Positions 1-5,241 of a stretch of 10,846 nt of DNA are shown piece by piece. The stretch covers positions 1-10,846 of the forward strand of contig JAEDHF010000057.1 in NCBI GenBank assembly GCA_016297165.1. The letters are read 5' to 3'. Within the stretch, counting starts at the first letter, position 1, and every line of letters starts with the position of its first letter. A model generated the notes under the pieces. The model did not search any database. It saw only the letters and a program-made list of their open reading frames with translations, and was not told the origin of the DNA. This DNA is from Oscillospiraceae bacterium. Its GTDB lineage: Bacteria > Bacillota > Clostridia > Oscillospirales > Ruminococcaceae. The translations under genes and the position numbers were made by a program.

Positions 1-518
1 ATATTTATAATGGCATACATACCCGATTCAAGGGTCCAGTCAACCGCCTCCTTGACTCTTGCCATATACTCGGGGGAAATCGTATAGGTTCCGTCCTTTT
101 CCATCATATTCGACCAGGCTACGGGAATACGGAGAACTCCGAAGCCTGCCCCCGCATAGGTTTCGATAATTTCCTTTGTAATTATCGGGCTTCCCCAGGC
201 CTTTATGTAATTGTCTGCTGACTCGCTGTTAATCCAGTCGCCGCAGGCTTCAAAGGTATTTCCGAGGTTAATTCCGTAGCCCATTTCCTTAACGAGCTCC
301 ATTGTTGTAATATCACGCATAGTGTTAGCTTCGGGTATGCTATCGCCCGAAAGGGTGGCTTCTGTTATACTTTCCTCCGAAATGGTTTCGGTTTCCGACG
401 CTTGCGTTGTAACGCTGCTTTCGCCGGGAGTGGTAACCGCTTCCTGCTGACTGCCGCCACAGGCTGCGGCTGACAGAATAAGAAACGCCGACAAAAGTAC
501 AGAAATAATCTTCTTCAT
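1..518 (-). CDS. GH5 family endoglucanase-like lipoprotein (5' part, cut by window edge)
   Basis: The reading frame starts at the ATG complementary to 516-518 and stays open for about 172 codons to the left edge, so the C-terminus is missing. AGGAGG (complement of 525-530) lies 6 bases upstream of the ATG. The protein begins MKKIISVLLSAFLILSAAAC, a lipoprotein signal peptide with Cys20 as the probable lipidated residue. A Ser/Thr/Glu-rich linker runs to about residue 65. The start of a GH5 TIM barrel follows: GINLGNTFEA at about 82-91, AWGSPIITKE at about 107-116, and LRIPVAWSN at about 129-137. The GxNLGNTxxA and RIPVxW signatures are characteristic of GH5 (clan GH-A) endoglucanases, xyloglucanases and mannanases. 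The catalytic glutamates lie beyond the window, so activity and subfamily cannot be judged. It probably acts on beta-glucans at the outer face of the membrane. It has its own promoter and is not cotranscribed with the kinase. Confidence 0.88.
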   Translation of the reverse strand, partial: MKKIISVLLSAFLILSAAACGGSQQEAVTTPGESSVTTQASETETISEESITEATLSGDSIPEANTMRDITTMELVKEMGYGINLGNTFEACGDWINSESADNYIKAWGSPIITKEIIETYAGAGFGVLRIPVAWSNMMEKDGTYTISPEYMARVKEAVDWTLESGMYAIIN

Positions 519-548
519 AAATGTCCTCCTGATAAGAATTATGGCTTT

Positions 549-577
549 ATTATATATCCTTTGTCTTAAAAGGTCAA
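549..577 (-). promoter_or_regulatory. Sigma-A promoter of the GH5 gene
   Basis: On the minus strand, TTGACC (complement of 572-577) and a perfect TATAAT (complement of 549-554) are separated by 17 bases. Transcription would start near 542, leaving a leader of about 24 bases that contains the AGGAGG site. The upstream terminator at 611-646 isolates it from the kinase operon. Confidence 0.8.
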
Positions 578-610
578 GGATAATATTGCCATTTTTCGGG
601 GCATAAGGCG

Positions 611-646
611 AAAAAAGGCTGTCCCGTGTATTTTCACAGGACAGCC
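611..646 (-). terminator. Intrinsic terminator ending the kinase operon transcript
   Basis: GGCTGTCC (617-624) and GGACAGCC (639-646) form a perfect 8 bp stem. In minus-strand RNA it extends inward through a G-U pair (625/638) and three more pairs (626-628 with 635-637). On the minus strand the stem is followed at once by six T residues (complement of 611-616). On the plus strand no T run follows, so it works in the minus direction. It sits about 265 bases after the kinase stop codon, so the cloverleaf elements would be included in the transcript. Confidence 0.85.
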
Positions 647-651
647 CTAAA

Positions 652-796
652 TAATGTCTGCTCATTAACTTCCGATAGGCTTTAAGATATTGAAATAAGC
701 CTATCGGAAGTTGCTAAAGTGCAAGGTTTTTTATAAAAAATCAAAGAAATCCTTGCACTTTAGTTCGTCCCTTGGGACGAAATGAGCTTGACATTA
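652..796 (-). other. Cloverleaf element A: outer stem enclosing three hairpins
   Basis: An outer stem pairs 652-658 with 790-796 (TAATGTC/GACATTA) and 660-666 with 781-787 (GCTCATT/AATGAGC), with a small internal loop (659; 788-789). It encloses three hairpins placed almost end to end. H1 is 667-682 with 697-712, 16 bp perfect, 14-base loop. H2 is 714-726 with 751-763, 13 bp perfect, 24-base loop that contains the 14 bp palindrome at 727-740. H3 is TTCGTCCC/GGGACGAA at 764-771 and 774-781. Abutting stems imply a folded four-way junction. I see no coding sequence and do not recognise a known RNA family. It could be a structured 3'UTR, a processed small RNA, or a dispersed palindromic repeat. 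The strand is assigned from transcription context. Confidence 0.7.
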
Positions 797-798
797 AG

Positions 799-908
799 TA
801 GTGTGTGCGCCTTAAAATCACACGAAGTGCGATTTTAAGGCAACTCAAAGCCTGTTTTCAGGCTTTGAGGCAATAACTGTCCATAGGACAGTTATTGAGC
901 ACACACTA
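799..908 (-). other. Cloverleaf element B: outer stem enclosing three hairpins
   Basis: The outer stem TAGTGTGTGC (799-808) pairs perfectly with GCACACACTA (899-908). Inside are three hairpins. The first is 809-819 with 831-841, 11 bp, extended by 821-823 with 827-829 across an A/C mismatch (820/830) that becomes U-G in minus-strand RNA. The second is CTCAAAGCCTG (844-854) with 859-869, 11 bp, 4-base loop. The third is CAATAACTGTCC (871-882) with 886-897, 12 bp, 3-base loop. Junction linkers are only 0-2 bases. It begins 4 bases after the kinase stop codon and is 2 bases from element A. The architecture repeats that of element A, but the stem sequences differ. Confidence 0.7.
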
Positions 909-912
909 AATA

Positions 913-3813
913 TTACAGTGATTTCTTCCATTTTTCCACAATTCTTGAACAAAGCTCGATATCCGACTTCTCCGCCGCCTTTTTAAGGCTCAGGAAGGTT
1001 GCCATTTGCTTATCGGTGAAATGCATTTTTTCCATTTCCTCCACAGCCTCGTCAATTAGCAGGGTATCGAATTCCTGAAGCGCCTTTTCAAGCTTATCAA
1101 GAAGCGGTTTTACACTTGCCGTATCGGCGAAAGAATCACCGTCGTCTTTCGCTGCAAGCTGCTTCCAGGCGTTTATTACAGCGCCGCATTTATCGATATC
1201 GCATTCCTCCGCAGCGGCTTTCAGCCTTATAAAGCATTCGTTCTGCCGCTCGTCGTAGCTGAATCCCTCCATTTTCTCCAGAACCTCGTCCATAAGGAGA
1301 GTGTCCATAGCGTCGAGTGCGTCGGCCATTTCATCAAGCAGACCCTTTATTACCGAAGAATCCGCTTTTTTTCCGACTGCTCCCGGCTTAACGTCTGGGA
1401 AAATGGGCTCAAGAATGTCCTTAAGCGCCATATACTGCATAATAAGGTCATCGGTATTTCCGAGGATAAAGTCGAAATCGCCGTCGTTTCCTGCCTTTTC
1501 GAGCCTTAATGCCAGGGCGGCAAGACTTTCTGCGCCTATCTGCTTAGAGGTACTCTTAAGGGAATGAACCTCGATAGTATAGCCCTTTATATCCTTTTTC
1601 TGAATAGCGTCGGTAAGGATTCTTGCACGCTTATCTATAGCGAGATAGTATTCCTTAAGTACCTGCATATAGAGCTTTTCGCTTCCTAAAAGGGAAAGAG
1701 CCTCCTTTGTGTTCAGTCCCTCGATAGAAAGCCACTCCTTCTTTTCGGCAGGAGCCTTCGTCTCTTCAATAACATTAACGGGCACAATCTTTTCCTTAGG
1801 CAGCCATTTTCTTAATACGGCAACAATATCCGTTACCTCGATAGGCTTCGCCACGAAATCGTTCATACCCTCACGAAGGAACATTTCCTTAGTACCGCCG
1901 ATAGCGTTAGCGGTAAGGGCAATTATCGGTACTTCCTCATAGCCTACAATAAGCCGTCTTATGATATGGGTGGTTTCTACGCCGTCAACCTCGGGCATCA
2001 TGTGGTCCATAAACACCACATCATATTTTACCTTTTTAACCTTCTCTATAGTTTCGAGAGCGCCCGTAGCCGTATCTATCTTCATTTTTAGCGGCTCTAA
2101 GATACCGCTTGCAACGGTAAGGTTTATGGGGTTATCGTCAACAATAAGAATATGAGCTTCGCGAGCTATGAAACTGAAATTGTCATCGGAGGAATCCCCG
2201 TCAATATTTATCTCCTCGCCGAGACCGAGAGCCGAATAGAGCCCTAATGAATATACGGGCTTATGAAGCATTTTTACTCTCGGAAGGTTGATATCGTTGG
2301 GGCTTTCAAAGGGCGCTATAATAAGGCATTTAAGATTCGGATTATTCGCTATTGTCTGCTTTATTCTGTCGTTGAAAAGGTGCTTTTCGATAATTATGTA
2401 GCCTTCCTTGACGTTGTCGAGATTGCCCTCCTTTTCGAGGTTTATGTATCCTATTCCGAGAGCGTTAAGGTCCTTGGCTGTCTGCTTGAATACATATCTG
2501 CTGTCTATGATAAGAGCCGCCTTAAGGGTGCTGTCGGGAATGGAAACAGAGGGCGCAGGGTCGATAATTTTCTGGGGCAGCTCGATATAGAAGGTACTGC
2601 CCTTTTCGTATTCGCTCTCAATCCGTACGTTACCCTTCATAAGGCGAAGAAGCTGTTTTGTGATAGCGAGACCGAGACCGGTACCCTCGATATTTCTGTT
2701 ACGCTTGCTGTCAACCTGATGGAAGGACTGGAAAAGCTTTCCCATATCCTGCTTCTTTATGCCTATGCCTGTATCACGTACGGTAGCCTTAAGCATTATG
2801 GTTTCGTCATCAATAGGGGAGAAGGTAATGGATAAATGAACCTCGCCACGTTCGGTGAATTTGACTGCATTATTCAGAAGGTTAAGAAGTACCTGCTGAA
2901 CTCTTATGTTGTCGCCGTAAAGCTTATGGGGCAGCCGTGGGTCAAAATCCACGGTGAATTCAAGCTTTTTCGAGCCTATTCTCGTATTTACGATATTAGC
3001 GAGTGAATTTACAATAGAAAGAGGCTCATAGACGACCTCTACAATATTCATTTTTCCCGACTCAATCTTCGAGAAGTCGAGAATATAGTTTATAATTACA
3101 AGCAGATTCTTTCCCGAGGAGCGAATCTGGCGGATATACTGCTTAGCCTGTGGGCTCATATCCTCGCGAAGAGCCATTTCCGCCATACCGAGAACTGCGT
3201 TCATGGGGGTTCTTATTTCGTGGCTCATATTGGCGAGGAAGTCGGATTTCTGCTTTGCCGACTGTTCTGCAAGTCTTATTGTTTCATAGGACTTGTACGC
3301 CATATTCGAGATAATGCCTGCAAATTCATAAATAAAGTTTGTGGAACGTTCGATAGCTGCCTTCGGAACTATCTGTACTCTTTTAGCCTCTTCAACGAGA
3401 GCTTCCTCGTCAACTTCGATTTCTCTTGCAGTCTGACGTATTTTTTCAAGGTTTGGCTCTTCGGCGAGAACCTGTCCGCCGATAAAGCTTCCTATCATTC
3501 TGTCTCCCAGCATAATAGGAGCGGCAAAATCCACGAGATTAGCGTGGCAGAAATAGGAAACTGGCTTTCCTGTTTCAAGAACCTTTATTGCGCCGTCACG
3601 GTCGCATTTCTCGCATCTTTCTCTTCCTATTGGAGACTTTCTGCAATAGTTTGTGCAGAAATCGGTAAAGTTTGAGCCTTCTGTAAGGGGAATACCGTTT
3701 TCGTCGGTAGTAAGCGCCGCCATTCTCGCCATTTTAGAGAAGGAATCCTGAATTTTCTGCAGGGTTTCGGCAGAAATCAGGTCAACAAGGCGGATTTCTT
3801 CTTCGTTTGTCAT
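913..3813 (-). CDS. PocR-domain hybrid sensor histidine kinase (HisKA-HATPase-pseudoREC-REC-HPt)
   Basis: A 966-residue multidomain phosphorelay kinase with no membrane segment, so cytoplasmic. A PocR-type ligand-binding domain spans about 7-170, with a Cys cluster (C53, C57, C67, C70, C89) that could bind metal. HisKA carries the phosphoacceptor His198 in NMSHEIRTPMN. HATPase_c has the N box around N311/N314, DTGIGI at 347 and GTGLGL at 377. Residues about 430-530 resemble a receiver but lack the acid pair and phosphoacceptor Asp, so they look degenerate. An intact receiver follows (D559/D560, D603, T634, K656), then an HPt domain with His750 in EVHSLKS. Two similar helical modules of about 66 residues end the protein (about 821-886 and 901-966). 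PocR domains are proposed to sense small hydrocarbon-type molecules; the ligand here is unknown. The start ATG lies 1 base after the upstream stop, with GGAGG in the end of the upstream gene, implying translational coupling. Confidence 0.93.
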   Translation of the reverse strand: MTNEEEIRLVDLISAETLQKIQDSFSKMARMAALTTDENGIPLTEGSNFTDFCTNYCRKSPIGRERCEKCDRDGAIKVLETGKPVSYFCHANLVDFAAPIMLGDRMIGSFIGGQVLAEEPNLEKIRQTAREIEVDEEALVEEAKRVQIVPKAAIERSTNFIYEFAGIISNMAYKSYETIRLAEQSAKQKSDFLANMSHEIRTPMNAVLGMAEMALREDMSPQAKQYIRQIRSSGKNLLVIINYILDFSKIESGKMNIVEVVYEPLSIVNSLANIVNTRIGSKKLEFTVDFDPRLPHKLYGDNIRVQQVLLNLLNNAVKFTERGEVHLSITFSPIDDETIMLKATVRDTGIGIKKQDMGKLFQSFHQVDSKRNRNIEGTGLGLAITKQLLRLMKGNVRIESEYEKGSTFYIELPQKIIDPAPSVSIPDSTLKAALIIDSRYVFKQTAKDLNALGIGYINLEKEGNLDNVKEGYIIIEKHLFNDRIKQTIANNPNLKCLIIAPFESPNDINLPRVKMLHKPVYSLGLYSALGLGEEINIDGDSSDDNFSFIAREAHILIVDDNPINLTVASGILEPLKMKIDTATGALETIEKVKKVKYDVVFMDHMMPEVDGVETTHIIRRLIVGYEEVPIIALTANAIGGTKEMFLREGMNDFVAKPIEVTDIVAVLRKWLPKEKIVPVNVIEETKAPAEKKEWLSIEGLNTKEALSLLGSEKLYMQVLKEYYLAIDKRARILTDAIQKKDIKGYTIEVHSLKSTSKQIGAESLAALALRLEKAGNDGDFDFILGNTDDLIMQYMALKDILEPIFPDVKPGAVGKKADSSVIKGLLDEMADALDAMDTLLMDEVLEKMEGFSYDERQNECFIRLKAAAEECDIDKCGAVINAWKQLAAKDDGDSFADTASVKPLLDKLEKALQEFDTLLIDEAVEEMEKMHFTDKQMATFLSLKKAAEKSDIELCSRIVEKWKKSL

Positions 3814-3814
3814 A

Positions 3815-4375
3815 TCAGGCCTCCTCTTCTTCCAGAAGCGCCTTTATCTTTTCATTTACTCTTTCCATATTTATGGGTTTTAACAGGTAGCCCTGGGGCT
3901 TAAGGGAGATTACCTCGGTAATCTTTTCACGCTCTGCTATGCCCGTAAGGAAAACTATGGGTATATTGGCGAGGCTGCTGCTTTTCTTTATTGCCTTGAA
4001 AACCTCGGGACCGTTCATAACGGGCATCTGGTAATCCAGGAAAATAAGGTCGGGGGTTTTCGTTTCGAGGAATTTCAGCGCCATTTTACCGTTGGCGATA
4101 GCGGTAACATCATATCTGTCCTCAAGAGCGGATTTTAAAAGCTTAAGGATATTCTTATCGTCGTCGATAATGAGAATATGCTTTCTTGAGCCACGGCTGA
4201 GACGCTGGAGCTCTTCGGTTGCTCTTCTTGCTGCTTCCTCACGTTCCTTTATTATTTTCTCCTTTTCCTCCTCGATTGAGCGGAAAAGCTTAAGTATTCT
4301 TTCGCTGATATTGCCTATTGTAATAGGTCTTGAAAGGAGCAGATCCACAAATCGCTCCTTTTCGTTTTCTGCCAC
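3815..4375 (-). CDS. Response regulator receiver protein (3' fragment of a frameshifted receiver-linker-receiver gene)
   Basis: The frame encodes a charged coiled-coil-like linker (about 33-62, rich in E, K and R) followed by a canonical receiver domain. The receiver has the acid pair D71/D72 in LIIDDDKN, phosphoacceptor D114 in FLDYQMP, T144 in LTG and K166 in LLKP. There is no DNA-binding output domain, so it probably acts in a phosphorelay with the kinase immediately downstream. The stated start is a GTG with no convincing ribosome site. The frame continues upstream to 4439, where it reads GIGSIPVILVTDEDSHEHYV, the look of receiver beta-strand 4 and beyond. It therefore most likely continues the 4426-4644 frame after a one-base indel, and the intact protein would be about 276 residues. 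If the break is real, independent translation of this part would be weak. Confidence 0.8.
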   Translation of the reverse strand: MAENEKERFVDLLLSRPITIGNISERILKLFRSIEEEKEKIIKEREEAARRATEELQRLSRGSRKHILIIDDDKNILKLLKSALEDRYDVTAIANGKMALKFLETKTPDLIFLDYQMPVMNGPEVFKAIKKSSSLANIPIVFLTGIAEREKITEVISLKPQGYLLKPINMERVNEKIKALLEEEEA

Positions 4376-4425
4376 ATAATGCTCGTGACTGTCCTCGTCG
4401 GTTACGAGAATAACAGGGATTGAGC

Positions 4426-4644
4426 CTATTCCTCTGTTGCCTTAAGTCGTTTAATCTGGGTAATAAGGGGAATGTCAACATATTCCACGATACACACAAA
4501 GGCGTTGGGCTTAAAAAGCTCACAGTGAGCGCAAATGTCCGCCCAGTAAGTCGAGGTGCTCATACAGGAAAAATCTACCGCACTTACAAAAAAGTCTCTG
4601 AGTAATGCTGAATTTCCGCCGCTGACAAGTATTTTGTATTTCAT
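4426..4644 (-). CDS. Degenerate receiver domain, 5' fragment of the frameshifted regulator gene
   Basis: The start is the ATG complementary to 4642-4644. GGGAGG (complement of 4653-4658) lies 8 bases upstream, the best ribosome site at the head of this operon. The 72-residue product begins MKYKILVSGGNSALLRDFF, like the first beta-strand and helix of a receiver, but the usual Asp pair is replaced by Ser-Gly-Gly. KPNAFVCIVEY matches the strand that would normally carry the phosphoacceptor Asp, so this is a pseudo-receiver. It ends at TAG in ...KRLKATEE, just where beta-strand 4 (IPVILVTDE) continues in the -1 frame. Together with 3815-4375 it would make pseudoREC-linker-REC. No good slippery heptamer is visible in the 13-base overlap window. 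Confidence 0.7.
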   Translation of the reverse strand: MKYKILVSGGNSALLRDFFVSAVDFSCMSTSTYWADICAHCELFKPNAFVCIVEYVDIPLITQIKRLKATEE

Positions 4645-4731
4645 AATCTTTACCTCCCGTAATTCTGTATATAGAGAAAAAACAAAAAGGGACGGACGGG
4701 GAAAACGCTGCAACTGTTTACTATTTAATTT

Positions 4732-4760
4732 ATTTTACATTATTTTGCACAATTTGTCAA
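4732..4760 (-). promoter_or_regulatory. Sigma-A promoter of the regulator-kinase operon
   Basis: On the minus strand, a perfect TTGACA (complement of 4755-4760) is followed by a 17-base spacer and TAAAAT (complement of 4732-4737). The start site would be near 4725, giving a pyrimidine-rich leader of about 80 bases before the ATG at 4644. Confidence 0.8.
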
Positions 4761-5006
4761 TTATAAAACAATGATTTGTTGAAAAAAACGGTATGAAAAG
4801 CCCGATAATAAAATGCAGCTGTAAAAAACGGCGGATTTCGTTGTTTTTTGTCATCAATCGGGTTTGCTACGATATTTGGTATGTCATAAAATGCTATTTG
4901 TATTGAGAATCCTGCACACTTTTGATAATAATGCATAAATACTATAGCTTTACTTGTAAAATTACAACAAAAAAAGTCGATATTTAGATATTGTAAACAA
5001 AAAATA
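4761..5006. other. AT-rich spacer between divergent promoters, with an imperfect hairpin
   Basis: There is no credible ORF between the two -35 elements. The only structure seen is a nested inverted repeat. An outer stem pairs about 4798-4806 with 4857-4865 (CCCGAT/ATCGGG core plus A-T and one G-U pair). An inner stem pairs about 4823-4833 with 4839-4849 (A6C.../...GT6, with two G-U pairs as plus-strand RNA). No operator could be identified. Confidence 0.4.
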
Positions 5007-5035
5007 TTGACTAAAGGCCGAAAAATCTGTATAAT
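5007..5035 (+). promoter_or_regulatory. Sigma-A promoter of the chemoreceptor gene
   Basis: TTGACT (5007-5012), a 17-base spacer, and a perfect TATAAT (5030-5035). The start site would be near 5042, about 10 bases before the MITE-like element, which would therefore be transcribed as part of the 5' leader. Confidence 0.8.
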
Positions 5036-5051
5036 TAAATTGTATTATTAC

Positions 5052-5219
5052 TAAGGTCACCTCTAAAAACCTATGCCATTTTTCTGCACTATGCCTTTAG
5101 ACGTCATATTGCCCAAATTTTCCTTGAAATGCATCAAGTATTACTGCAAAAAAATTGTACAATCTTACGCCTAAATTCACAGCACATATAAACGACATAG
5201 TTTTTTAGAGGCGACCTTA
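5052..5219. mobile_element. MITE-like element with 24 bp terminal inverted repeats
   Basis: TAAGGTCACCTCTAAAAACC and the next four bases (5052-5075) match the reverse complement of 5196-5219 at 22 of 24 positions. The interior of about 120 bases has no ORF and no transposase fragment that I can recognise. The outermost TA at each end could be a TA target duplication (5052-5053 and 5218-5219), which would make the element 164 bp. A small non-autonomous element mobilised in trans by an IS fits best. The IS family (IS5-like or IS630-like) cannot be fixed from one copy. It lies between promoter and ribosome site of the downstream gene. Confidence 0.72.
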
Positions 5220-5241
5220 AGTCAGAAACGGAGTTTTGGCT

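Noticed and set aside
652..908. CRISPR array or tRNA cluster as an explanation of the repeated hairpins
   Set aside because: The stems have different sequences with no constant repeat and spacer, and no tRNA anticodon, T-loop or CCA-end features are present.
2263..2835. Plus-strand ORF of 190 codons inside the kinase gene
   Set aside because: It is antisense to the conserved HATPase and pseudo-receiver regions and has no recognisable domain or ribosome site.
4429..4441. Programmed -1 ribosomal frameshift
   Set aside because: No slippery heptamer or strong downstream structure is visible in the overlap window; a simple indel explains it better.
4290..4523. Minus-strand ORF of 77 codons across the regulator frameshift
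   Set aside because: It lies in the third frame, is rich in Arg, Cys and Pro with no family resemblance, and overlaps two frames with clear receiver-like sequence.
4653..4705. Leader pairing that masks the ribosome site of the kinase operon
   Set aside because: Only about 5 bp (CCCGT/ACGGG) across a loop of roughly 40 bases; too weak to claim a riboswitch or attenuator.
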